The translations under genes were made by a program, and so were the position numbers. This document shows, piece by piece, positions 18,567-25,848 of a stretch of DNA of 64,000 nucleotides. The notes beneath the pieces were generated by a model that was given only the letters and a program-made list of their open reading frames with translations, did no database searches and had not been told where the DNA came from. The stretch covers positions 1 to 64,000 of the forward strand of contig CAKTXA010000012.1 in the NCBI GenBank assembly GCA_934631005.1, written 5' to 3'. Position 1 is the first letter of the stretch, and each line of letters opens with the position of its first letter. This DNA is from an uncultured Oscillospiraceae bacterium. GTDB lineage: Bacteria > Bacillota > Clostridia > Oscillospirales > Oscillospiraceae.

Positions 18567-19406
18567 ATGCCCGGTATGCTTTGCCTTGTTCCCACGCCCA
18601 TCGGGAACCTCGGCGATATATCCCCCCGCGCCCGCGCGGCGCTCTCGGACGCGGATTTCATCGCCGCCGAGGATACGCGCGTCACGCGCAAGCTGCTGAA
18701 TTATCTGGAGATCAAAAAGCCCCTCGTCAGCTATTACGAGCACAACAAGCACGAGAGCGGCCCGAAGATCGTCGAGCGCCTGCTGGAGGGCCAGACCTGC
18801 GCGCTCGTCTCCGACGCGGGCTCTCCCGCCATCTCCGACCCCGGCGAGGATCTTGTCCGCCTGTGCGCGGACGCGGGCGTGACGGTCTGCGCCATCCCCG
18901 GCCCGTGCGCCGCCATCACGGCGCTGAGCATCTCGGGCCTGCCCACGGGGCGGTTCTGCTTTGAGGGCTTTTTGTCCACGAACAAAAAGAACCGGCAGGC
19001 ACACCTGGACGGCCTGCGGCAGGAGCATCGCACGATGATCTTCTACGAAGCGCCGCACAAGCTGCGCCAGACGCTCGCCGATTTGGAAGGTGCGTTCGGC
19101 CCCGACCGGGCGGTCTCCCTCTGCCGGGAGCTGACGAAGCTGCACGAGGAAGTCGTGCGCACCACGCTCTGCGGCGCGCGGGCGCTGTATGACGCGCAGG
19201 AGCCGCGGGGCGAGTTCGTCCTCATCGTGGCGGGCGCGGCGGAGCAGGCGGCGGAAGCGCCGTCGCAGGCGCAGCTGCTCGCCCTTGTGCAGGAGCAGAT
19301 CGCGCAGGGCCTGTCCCGCAAGGACGCCGTCAAGGCCGTCAGCAAGCTGACCGGCTGCCCCAAAAACGCCCTCTACGACGCCGTCCTGAAAGCCGAAAAT
19401 ACCTGA
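18567..19406 (+). CDS. rsmI: 16S rRNA (cytidine-1402-2'-O)-methyltransferase RsmI
   Basis: Methylates the ribose of C1402 in 16S rRNA using SAM, together with RsmH. The 279-residue protein begins LVPTPIGNLGDISPRA, and has EDTRVTRKLLNYLEI, VSDAGSPAISDPG and GPCAAITALSISGLP, all family hallmarks. AGGAGG lies 7 bases before the start. It follows the TrmN6-like gene after 3 bases and is followed by a strong terminator. Confidence 0.97.
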   Translation: MPGMLCLVPTPIGNLGDISPRARAALSDADFIAAEDTRVTRKLLNYLEIKKPLVSYYEHNKHESGPKIVERLLEGQTCALVSDAGSPAISDPGEDLVRLCADAGVTVCAIPGPCAAITALSISGLPTGRFCFEGFLSTNKKNRQAHLDGLRQEHRTMIFYEAPHKLRQTLADLEGAFGPDRAVSLCRELTKLHEEVVRTTLCGARALYDAQEPRGEFVLIVAGAAEQAAEAPSQAQLLALVQEQIAQGLSRKDAVKAVSKLTGCPKNALYDAVLKAENT

Positions 19407-19415
19407 ATATATACA

Positions 19416-19449
19416 AAAACCGCTGACAGTGCATCCTGTCAGCGGTTTT
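19416..19449 (+). terminator. Rho-independent terminator after rsmI
   Basis: A perfect 14-bp stem (19416-19429 with 19436-19449), with the T-run forming the end of the 3' arm, ten bases past the rsmI stop. Confidence 0.85.
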
Positions 19450-19457
19450 ATGCTTCT

Positions 19458-19681
19458 AAAAAAGCCTCGCAGAGTTTTGCGCCCGCAGGCGCAAAAGAAA
19501 TTTGAATCATTTTTGCCGGCGACATGCGCGTCGGCAAAAATACTGCTCGCGGTGCGGAGTGTGGAATTTTTGCGCCCTGCGCAAAAATTATGCGCGCAGC
19601 GCAGCGCAAGCCTTTTCAAACGAGAGCCCAGCGAAGCGGGTCTCGTTTGAGAGATTTTCAAAAATTCATTTTTGAAAATCT
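19458..19681 (+). repeat. Structured intergenic repeat, copy 2 (long form)
   Basis: The same series of hairpins as copy 1 without the flanking GTGTGCCGGGG hairpins. The CAAAC stem is CAAACGAGAGCCC with GGGTCTCGTTTG. The last stem is GAGATTTTCAAAAA with TTTTTGAAAATCTC, where copy 1 has a differently sequenced but equally paired stem. It lies between the rsmI terminator and the 3' end of abrB. Confidence 0.85.
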
Positions 19682-19684
19682 CAA

Positions 19685-19927
19685 TTATCCTTTCTGCAGT
19701 TCCTTCATGCAGGCGGCGCAGATGTTTTTGCCCTTGTAATTCGTCACATTTCTGGCGTTGCCGCAGAAAATGCAGGACGGCTCGTATTTTTTCAGAATAA
19801 TCGAGGACCCGTCCACATAAATTTCGATCGTGTCCTTCTCGGCGATGTCCAGCGTGCGGCGCAGCTCGATCGGCAGCACGATGCGCCCGAGCTCATCGAC
19901 CTTGCGAACGATACCAGTAGATTTCAT
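19685..19927 (-). CDS. abrB: AbrB/SpoVT-family transition-state regulator
   Basis: Dimeric swapped-hairpin DNA-binding protein, typically a repressor during the shift to stationary phase and sporulation. The 80-residue protein has the family core STGIVRKVDELGRIVLPIELRR, read in two parts, and a C-terminal treble-clef-like zinc site with Cys52, Cys55, Cys70 and Cys73 (CIFCG ... CAAC). That site replaces the AbrB C-terminal helix of Bacillus and is common in clostridial homologues. AAAGGAGG precedes the start. The upstream region holds an inverted repeat that may be its operator. Confidence 0.93.
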   Translation of the reverse strand: MKSTGIVRKVDELGRIVLPIELRRTLDIAEKDTIEIYVDGSSIILKKYEPSCIFCGNARNVTNYKGKNICAACMKELQKG

Positions 19928-19999
19928 AATAGTGTTTCCTCCTTTGTGGTCCGCCGGCCTGCAAAAACAGACGGCATTTCCTATATTTTGTAGCTTATC

Positions 20000-20026
20000 G
20001 ACATAACAGTATCATCAAGTTATGTC
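20000..20026. promoter_or_regulatory. Inverted repeat in the abrB-spmA intergenic region
   Basis: Perfect 8-bp arms, GACATAAC (20000-20007) and GTTATGTC (20019-20026), separated by 11 bp. On the minus strand a GATACT -10-like sequence lies in the centre, so the arms would flank a putative abrB promoter. It looks like an operator for a dimeric regulator. Confidence 0.5.
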
Positions 20027-20027
20027 T

Positions 20028-20106
20028 AAATTTTGAACGATTTGATATTTTCTCACGGTATTATACAAAATTTTGAACGATTCGATTTTTTCTCAAGGTA
20101 TTACAC
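20028..20106 (+). repeat. Tandem 40-bp direct repeat upstream of spmA
   Basis: Two copies with a 40-bp period share AAATTTTGAACGATT, TTTTCTCA and GGTATTA. The first contains GATATT (20044-20049) and TATACAAA (20062-20069), 12 bp apart, loosely like a mother-cell sigma-E promoter. That would suit spmA but the spacing is short. Confidence 0.6.
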
Positions 20107-20128
20107 GAAAAGTATGAGGTGAAGCGCC

Positions 20129-20710
20129 ATGGCGATGGCTTTTGTCTGGACAGCGATGCTTGCACTGTCCGTTTTATTCAGCATTTTGAATGACAGCGCT
20201 GCAGCGGTCAGCGCGGCGGCGCTCACCGGGGCGCGCGCGGGCGTGGAGGCGACGCTCGCCATCGCGGGCGCGATCTGCCTGTGGAGCGGGCTTGGCAAGG
20301 TGCTCGAGCGCTCCGGGCTGGCGGAGGGGCTCACCCGTCTGCTCGCGCCGCTGCTGCGCAGGCTCTTTCCGGCGTCGTTCCGCGACCCGGCGGCCGCCGC
20401 GGCGCTCAGCGGCAACTTTGCCGCGAATCTGCTCGGTCTCGGCAACGCCGCCACGCCCATGGGCGTTGCGGCTGCGCGGCGGATGCAGGCGCTCTCCGGC
20501 TCCGACCGGGCGAGCGACGAGCTGTGCCGTCTCGTCGTTCTGAACACCGCCTCGGTGCAGCTGCTGCCCGCCACGGTGGCGGCGCTGCGCGCAGGGCTGG
20601 GCGCGCCGCGGCCCATGATGATCCTGCCCGCCGTATGGCTGTCGTCGCTGCTGTCGGTGGGGGCGGGGCTCGGCGCGGCGGCGCTGTTTGCGCGGGGTGC
20701 GCGGCGATGA
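20129..20710 (+). CDS. spmA: Spore maturation protein SpmA
   Basis: Membrane protein of the nucleoside-recognition (Gate) family needed, with SpmB, for full dehydration of the spore core. The 193-residue protein has several membrane segments and the signature NLLGLGNAATPMG in the middle, with VLNTASVQLLP later. GAGGTG lies 7 bases before the start. It is translationally coupled to spmB by an ATGA overlap. Confidence 0.92.
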   Translation: MAMAFVWTAMLALSVLFSILNDSAAAVSAAALTGARAGVEATLAIAGAICLWSGLGKVLERSGLAEGLTRLLAPLLRRLFPASFRDPAAAAALSGNFAANLLGLGNAATPMGVAAARRMQALSGSDRASDELCRLVVLNTASVQLLPATVAALRAGLGAPRPMMILPAVWLSSLLSVGAGLGAAALFARGARR

Positions 20711-21225
20711 CGGAGCTGCTGATCCCGGGGCTGCTGCTGTTCGTGTCGCTCTGGGCGCTTTCTAAAAAGCAGGATGTCTACAGCCAGCTCCTGCTCGGCG
20801 CTCAGGACGGGCTGCGGCTGCTCGTGTCCATCGCCCCGGCGCTCATCGTGCTGCTCAGCGCCGTTTCCATGCTGCGCGCGAGCGGGTTTCTGGACGCGCT
20901 GTCGGCGTTTCTCGCGCCGGTCTGCCGCGCGGTGGGCATCCCGCCGGAGGTGGTGCCGCTCATGCTCGTCCGCCCGCTCAGCGGCAGCGCGGCGCTGGCG
21001 GTGGGGTTGGAGCTGATGCAGGCGCACGGCGTGGACTCGCGCGTGGGCCTGACCGCCGCCGTGATGCTCGGCAGCACGGAGACGACGTTTTACACCATCG
21101 CCGTCTACTTCGGCGCGGCGGGGATCAAACAGACGCGCTACGCCGTCCCGGCTGCGCTGTGCGCCGATCTGGCGGGCTTTCTCGCCGCCGCGCTCACCAC
21201 GCGCCTGCTGCTCGCCCCGGCGTGA
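20707..21225 (+). CDS. spmB: Spore maturation protein SpmB
   Basis: Partner of SpmA in spore core dehydration. The 172-residue membrane protein has the Gate-domain sequences VRPLSGSAAL and LGSTETTFYTIAVYFG, diagnostic of SpmB. The start at 20707 overlaps the spmA stop (ATGA); upstream in-frame starts inside spmA are rejected. In Bacillus the pair follows dacB; here they stand alone next to abrB. Confidence 0.93.
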   Translation: MTELLIPGLLLFVSLWALSKKQDVYSQLLLGAQDGLRLLVSIAPALIVLLSAVSMLRASGFLDALSAFLAPVCRAVGIPPEVVPLMLVRPLSGSAALAVGLELMQAHGVDSRVGLTAAVMLGSTETTFYTIAVYFGAAGIKQTRYAVPAALCADLAGFLAAALTTRLLLAPA

Positions 21226-21246
21226 AAAAAACTCCTGTTTCCGCTC

Positions 21247-21275
21247 TTGACAAACCCGGCTCCATTCACTATAAT
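21247..21275 (+). promoter_or_regulatory. Consensus sigma-A promoter of tRNA-Pro
   Basis: Perfect TTGACA (21247-21252) and TATAAT (21270-21275) with a 17-bp spacer, ending 10 bases before the tRNA. Confidence 0.9.
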
Positions 21276-21285
21276 AGCCAAGTCA

Positions 21286-21362
21286 CGGGGTGTGGCGAAG
21301 TTTGGTATCGCGCTTGGTTCGGGACCAAGAGGCCTCGGGTTCGAATCCCGACACTCCGACCA
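21286..21362 (+). tRNA. tRNA-Pro (anticodon CGG)
   Basis: A 77-nt cloverleaf. The acceptor stem is CGGGGTG with CACTCCG (one G-U pair). The anticodon stem CTTGG/CCAAG carries loop TTCGGGA with anticodon CGG at 21320-21322. The T-arm is TCGGG-TTCGAAT-CCCGA, and the 3' CCA is encoded. It reads the CCG codon, frequent in this G+C-rich genome. Confidence 0.97.
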
Positions 21363-21363
21363 C

Positions 21364-21400
21364 GTCGTCGCGGACTGCACTAGTTCGCGACGACTTTTTT
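21364..21400 (+). terminator. Terminator after tRNA-Pro
   Basis: A 9-bp perfect stem GTCGTCGCG/CGCGACGAC (21364-21372 with 21386-21394), extendable by two pairs, followed by six T. Confidence 0.9.
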
Positions 21401-21451
21401 ATGCTTTGCATCAAAAAGTCATCGCTCACCCGCTCCGTCGCTCCTCCTCTC

Positions 21452-21630
21452 AAAATCGTAACCGCTGACGCTGGGTTACGATTTTGTTTTTTCTGATTTG
21501 ACAGCTGAGCCGCACAGTCGTAAAAAGCAAGCTCGGCAGGTTTTTCACAAAGCCTGCCGAGCCGCCTTTTTGCGTTTCACCGCACAGCTGCATAGGAAAC
21601 CGCCGCCTGCCGGAGAGTTTGGCAGGCGGC
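21452..21630. other. Three further hairpins in the tRNA-hyuA gap
   Basis: Perfect stems at 21452-21485 (12 bp, then GTTTTTT), 21531-21562 (10 bp, then CGCCTTTTT) and 21602-21630 (10 bp). No gene is seen in 21401-21654. The last may end the hyuA transcript from the minus side. The first two look like plus-strand terminators with no gene to serve, perhaps back-up terminators for the strong tRNA promoter or remnants. Confidence 0.5.
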
Positions 21631-21654
21631 AGTTTTGGGTTTTGGGGGCTGCCG

Positions 21655-23208
21655 TCAGTGCAGGTCGCCGGCGGCTTTGATCTTGACGCGGTTGGTATTG
21701 CCGGGATAGTACGCCAGCGGGACATCCTCCATCTCGATGATCTCAACGGTCTCGCGCACGGCGCCGGCCTCCACGGCCAGCTCGATGGCCTCGTTTCTGG
21801 CCTTTTCCAGCGACTGCTCGCGCGGCAGCTCGTCGTAGTTCATCAGCTTTTCATACGTGCCGCTGACCTTGGAGATGGCGGAGCCGATGGCGTTGGCGCA
21901 GCCGAAATGCTCCGGCTTCCAGACGGACGCCGCACCGCCGATCTTTTCGGGCAGGATGATGGAGCCGCCGCCCACAAGGATCAGGTCGACATCGGCGTTT
22001 GAGACCTTCATCGCGTCCACACTGTCCTCCACGAGCGCGCGGATGGCGTTCATGGCCTTTTCGGCGAGCGCCTGCGGGATGCCCGCGGCCTTGGAGCTGT
22101 CGCCGAGCTGCACCATGCCGAGACGCACGGCGATGTCCGTCGCGGTCATCACGTCGCCACCGAATACCAGGGCCTTTTTCGTGATCTCATAGCCCACGCT
22201 GTCGGGCCCGACGCTCACGCTGCCGTCAGCCCGGACGCGCACGATGGAGCCGCCGCCGAGGCCGATGGAGATGACGTCCGGCATCCGGAAGTTCGTGCGC
22301 ACGCCGCCGATGGTGACGGCCACGCTCGACTCGCGCGGGAAGCCGTTCTGGATGACGCCGAGGTCGGTCGTGGTGCCGCCGACATCCACGACGATGGCGT
22401 TTTTGAGCGAGGACAGGTAGCTTGCGCCGCGGATGGAGTTCGTCGGGCCGCAGGCGACCGTGAGGATCGGGTAGCGGCGGGCGTGCTCCATGGTCATCAG
22501 CGTGCCGTCGTTCTGGCTGAGGTAGACGTCGGCGTTCGTGATGCCCTCGTCGCGCAGGCTCTTGGCAAAGCCCTCGGTAAAGCGCTCGGCGACCTTCCAG
22601 AGCGCGGCGTTGAGGATCGTTGCGTTTTCGCGCTCGATAAGGCCCATGGAGCCGATCTCGCTGGAGATGGAGATATGCACGCCCTCGCCCATGACGGCAC
22701 GGCAGAGCTTTGCTGCTTCGAGCTCATGGTCATTGCGGACGGTGGAAAATACGCAGGAGATGGCGATGGACTGAACGCCCTTTGCCTTCATATCCTCAAA
22801 AAATGCCTTCGCCGCGGCGGTATCCAGCGGAGCAAGCTCCCGGCCGTCATACTCAAAGCCGCCGCCGATGATGGCGCTGCCGACGGCGATCCTGCGAATA
22901 TCCTCCGCCCAGTCGACCATGGGGCGGATGCCGGTGGTCGCGGGCGCGCCGATGCGCAGGATGCCGATGGGAGCGAGATTTTTGCGCTCGACGATGGCGT
23001 TCGTACACTGCGTCGTGCCGAGCATCGCCTGCCGGATCTGTTTGGGGTCCACACCGGAGACCTCCAGCACGGTGCGCATCGCGCCCAGAATGCCACTGTA
23101 AATATCGGCCGAGGTCGGATATTTAATATCCGCCGCCACGGCCCGGTTTTCATCCACCAGAACGGCATCCGTATTCGTGCCGCCCACGTCGATCCCGAGT
23201 TTATACAT
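21655..23208 (-). CDS. Hydantoinase/oxoprolinase-family protein (HyuA-like)
   Basis: ASKHA-fold ATPase subunit of the HyuA type, which drives ATP-dependent opening of cyclic amides such as hydantoins or 5-oxoproline. The 517-residue protein begins KLGIDVGGTNTDAVLVDE, has LGTTQCTNAIVERKNLAPIG, and the phosphate-binding VDVGGTTTDLGV. It is shorter than classic HyuA (about 690 residues), and no HyuB partner is adjacent. The DUF917 gene upstream is the probable partner. The start at 23208 has AGGGA upstream; the longer frame lacks family sequence. Confidence 0.88.
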   Translation of the reverse strand: MYKLGIDVGGTNTDAVLVDENRAVAADIKYPTSADIYSGILGAMRTVLEVSGVDPKQIRQAMLGTTQCTNAIVERKNLAPIGILRIGAPATTGIRPMVDWAEDIRRIAVGSAIIGGGFEYDGRELAPLDTAAAKAFFEDMKAKGVQSIAISCVFSTVRNDHELEAAKLCRAVMGEGVHISISSEIGSMGLIERENATILNAALWKVAERFTEGFAKSLRDEGITNADVYLSQNDGTLMTMEHARRYPILTVACGPTNSIRGASYLSSLKNAIVVDVGGTTTDLGVIQNGFPRESSVAVTIGGVRTNFRMPDVISIGLGGGSIVRVRADGSVSVGPDSVGYEITKKALVFGGDVMTATDIAVRLGMVQLGDSSKAAGIPQALAEKAMNAIRALVEDSVDAMKVSNADVDLILVGGGSIILPEKIGGAASVWKPEHFGCANAIGSAISKVSGTYEKLMNYDELPREQSLEKARNEAIELAVEAGAVRETVEIIEMEDVPLAYYPGNTNRVKIKAAGDLH

Positions 23209-23210
23209 CG

Positions 23211-24302
23211 TCAGTTCCCTCCCTTGCAGCGCTCTTCGAGCGGAATGTAGTCGGTATCCACGCCGAAATAGCGCGGCCCGACCAGCTCCAGACCCTTTTC
23301 CGTACGCCAGAGGTGGAAGCACTTGAGGCCCACCACCATCACACGCTTGCCGTACTTGAGCGCGTCGGTCGTAACGGGGAGGAAGGTCTCCGTATCCACG
23401 AGCGAGATGAGGTCGGGCGTCGTGGCGAGGATCTCGCCGTCCACCGTGGCGGTCAGGTTTTCATTCTGGAACTCCACATACGCCGTGCGGCCTCTGTAAT
23501 CGCCGATGCCCTCCAGCACGACCTTGCCGAAGTTGAAGCCGGCACGCGTCTCACGCAGCACGTCCGCGATCTTGCCCTTAAAGAGCCGGAAGCCCTCGGA
23601 CAGCGCGAGGAAGTGCTCCTCCGGCGTCCTGTCGCCGCAGTCCTTGATGGTGCGGATGGCCCGGCCGAGCTGCTCGCTGCGCGTCACGATGCCGTGCACG
23701 CCGAACTGCTTCATCTGCTTTCCGCTCATGGGATAGAGCGATACGGAGACGGACGCGCCGCAGCTCATCGTGACCGCGCGGGCCAGCTCCTCCGTCCACT
23801 TGTTCGTGATGGTCTCAAAAATGCAGCTGTTGCCCTTTTCGTCCACGAGCGCCATGGGCGTGGCCTTCATGCCGCCGATGGTAAACGTGACCATCTGCAG
23901 CTCCGGGAACGCGCGGCCCATGCCGTCCACGTCCACCATGGGCATATGCAGCCGGGCCGCCGCCGCGATGGGCAGCATGGAATTGACGCCGCCCGCCTCG
24001 ATGGGCATGAAGGCATAGATCTTCTGGCCGAAGAACTTGGAGACCATATCAAACAGCTTCTGATATTCCGTGCCGCCGATGGCCTTTTCCGCCAGCACCG
24101 TGGGCGCGCCCATCATGGCGATGGGGACGATCAGCGCGTCGTCCGGCACCTCCTCGGGATCGAGCAGCGTCACGGGGCCGCACTCCTGCACCGCACCGAT
24201 GGCTACGAGCTTGCCCACATACGGGTCGCCGCCGCCGCCCGCGCCCAAAAGCGCCGCGCCGGTGGCAATATCTTCAATTTCCGGGATACCGATCTTTCGC
24301 AT
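23211..24302 (-). CDS. DUF917 domain protein
   Basis: Belongs to the DUF917 family, which often accompanies HyuA-like ATPases; its reaction is not established. The 363-residue protein starts IGIPEIEDIATGAALLGAGGGGDP, a glycine-rich opening typical of the family. It also has PIEAGGVNSMLPIAAAA and DLISLVDTETFLPVTTDAL. The start at 24302 has AAGGAG upstream. It ends 2 bases before hyuA, so the two are made together. It may form a complex or act in series with the HyuA-like protein on a cyclic amide taken up by the NCS1 permease. Confidence 0.85.
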   Translation of the reverse strand: MRKIGIPEIEDIATGAALLGAGGGGDPYVGKLVAIGAVQECGPVTLLDPEEVPDDALIVPIAMMGAPTVLAEKAIGGTEYQKLFDMVSKFFGQKIYAFMPIEAGGVNSMLPIAAAARLHMPMVDVDGMGRAFPELQMVTFTIGGMKATPMALVDEKGNSCIFETITNKWTEELARAVTMSCGASVSVSLYPMSGKQMKQFGVHGIVTRSEQLGRAIRTIKDCGDRTPEEHFLALSEGFRLFKGKIADVLRETRAGFNFGKVVLEGIGDYRGRTAYVEFQNENLTATVDGEILATTPDLISLVDTETFLPVTTDALKYGKRVMVVGLKCFHLWRTEKGLELVGPRYFGVDTDYIPLEERCKGGN

Positions 24303-24328
24303 TACAATACTCCTTATTTGTGACCTCG

Positions 24329-24353
24329 GGGGCATGGGCCGCGCCCATGCCCC
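24329..24353 (-). other. Intercistronic hairpin between the permease and DUF917 genes
   Basis: A perfect 11-bp stem (24329-24339 with 24343-24353, 3-nt loop) without a U-run. It is more likely to affect mRNA stability or relative expression than to terminate. Confidence 0.5.
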
Positions 24354-24362
24354 AGATGCTGA

Positions 24363-25682
24363 TTACTTGTTTTTCGCGGGGAACAGCTTTGCCAGGATCA
24401 CGTAGAACACCAGTGACACCACGATGCCGTTGACCGGGCCGACAAAGAACGGCCAGTTGAGGAACGGCAGCGCCTCCACAAGGCCCGGGAAGCTCGCGAA
24501 CGTCCCGCCGGTGATGCAGGCGAAGATTGCGCCCACCGCGAACGAGATCACGCCCACGGCGGAGAAGCCGCCGCGCACCGCGAAGTTCTCCTTTTTGCCG
24601 CGGCCCACGATCCAGTACGACGCGATCAGCACGCCCGCCAGCGGCGGGATGAGTGCGGACATGAGCGACAGGAAACTCTGGAACGCGTTCAGCAGACCGA
24701 ACGCCGCGAGCAGCGTGCCGATGCCGCCGGCCACGCCGGTCGTGATCTTGAATTTGCTCTCGTCAAAGCCGAGCAGGTTGCTCAGCGCCAGGCCGCCGGA
24801 GTAGGCGTTCGTGACGTTGGTCGTCCACGTGGCGAGCACGAGGGCGATCAGGCCGATGAACGGCACGCCGAGCGAAGCGAGGATGGCGGAAATATCATAC
24901 TGCCCGGTGACGATGCTCATCAGCGCGCCGGTCATCAGCATGAACAGCCCCGCCGGGATCACGCCCACGAGGGAGGACTTGACCACGTCGCCGCGGCTTT
25001 TTGCAAAGCGGCAGTAGTCCGCGGAGATGACACCACCGAGGGCGAAGGACGCCACGACCATCGAAATGCCGAACACCATGCCCATGGACGTCTGCGGCGC
25101 GTAATTCGCGATGGCGCTGCCGCCGTCGTTCGACACGATCCCGGCGATCAGGCCGTACAGGCAGACGATGACCAGCAGCGGCACCGCGATGTAGTTGAGC
25201 CATTTCAGCCCCTTAAAGCCGCCGCAGGCCGTCACCAGCATGATGACGCCCCAGACGATCGAGCTGACCGTCACGAACGCGGGCGACGCCTCCGAGCCGA
25301 GCATATTGGCGACCATGCTCGCGAACGCGCTGCCGCAGGTGGCCGACTGGATGCCGAACCAGCCGACGCAGGCGATGGCCAGCAGTGTACTGATAATGTA
25401 CCGCGCGCCCTTTTCGCCCAGCGCGCCGGACGCCATCACCGACACCGGCAGGCCCGTGTCGCACGCCTGCATCCCGATGAAGATCATATAGGCGCAGATG
25501 ATGCCGTAGCCGATCAGGATGGACAGAACGATCTGCCCCAGGCTCAGCCCGCCGCCGGCCAGCACGCCGCCGATCATCAGGCACGGCACGCAGATCATGC
25601 CGCCCGCCCAGACCGCCGCGATCGAAAGCCAGCTCTGCCGCTGCGATTCTTCGATCTTGAATCCGTTTGTTTTTTCGCTCAT
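24363..25682 (-). CDS. NCS1-family permease (cytosine/purine/hydantoin type)
   Basis: Secondary transporter of the nucleobase:cation symporter-1 family with about 12 membrane segments. The 439-residue protein has a polar N-terminus (FKIEESQRQSW) typical of CodB-like members. The substrate cannot be read from sequence, but its neighbours (HyuA-like, DUF917, PucR) point to a hydantoin, allantoin-like or nucleobase compound. GAGAGGAG precedes the start at 25682. It is first in the operon, with a possible operator at 25700-25724. Confidence 0.88.
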   Translation of the reverse strand: MSEKTNGFKIEESQRQSWLSIAAVWAGGMICVPCLMIGGVLAGGGLSLGQIVLSILIGYGIICAYMIFIGMQACDTGLPVSVMASGALGEKGARYIISTLLAIACVGWFGIQSATCGSAFASMVANMLGSEASPAFVTVSSIVWGVIMLVTACGGFKGLKWLNYIAVPLLVIVCLYGLIAGIVSNDGGSAIANYAPQTSMGMVFGISMVVASFALGGVISADYCRFAKSRGDVVKSSLVGVIPAGLFMLMTGALMSIVTGQYDISAILASLGVPFIGLIALVLATWTTNVTNAYSGGLALSNLLGFDESKFKITTGVAGGIGTLLAAFGLLNAFQSFLSLMSALIPPLAGVLIASYWIVGRGKKENFAVRGGFSAVGVISFAVGAIFACITGGTFASFPGLVEALPFLNWPFFVGPVNGIVVSLVFYVILAKLFPAKNK

Positions 25683-25699
25683 GGAAATTGCTCCTCTCT

Positions 25700-25724
25700 T
25701 TTGAGAAATCTCTTTGGTCTCAAA
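25700..25724. promoter_or_regulatory. Imperfect operator-like inverted repeat before the permease gene
   Basis: Arms TTTGAGA (25700-25706) and TCTCAAA (25718-25724) are separated by 11 bp, about 18 bases upstream of the permease start. It may be a PucR binding site; only the arms and the position support this. Confidence 0.3.
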
Positions 25725-25778
25725 GATTGGTGCAATGATACCACTGCAAATCGTAAAAGAATACTGTCGAAACGGCAG

Positions 25779-25822
25779 AAAAAAGGCTTCATGCTTTGTC
25801 CGAACGGACAAAGCATGAAGCC
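25779..25822 (-). terminator. Rho-independent terminator after pucR
   Basis: A perfect 18-bp stem (25785-25802 with 25805-25822) with a 2-base gap as loop, followed on the minus strand by six T. It separates the regulator from the operon it probably controls. Confidence 0.92.
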
Positions 25823-25848
25823 CTGCTTATCGCGGTCATTCGCGCAGC

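Noticed and set aside
17727..19661. 644-codon minus-strand frame opposite the TrmN6-like and rsmI genes
   Set aside because: It reads through two repeat copies and the antisense of two recognised methyltransferases.
20033..20064. TTGAAC and TATTAT in the tandem repeat as a sigma-A promoter for spmA
   Set aside because: The spacer is 20 bp, too long for a standard promoter, so it is not listed as one.
25785..25822. 18-bp perfect inverted repeat as a transposon end
   Set aside because: It has a 2-base loop, a following T-run on the pucR side and lies just past the pucR stop, which fits a terminator.
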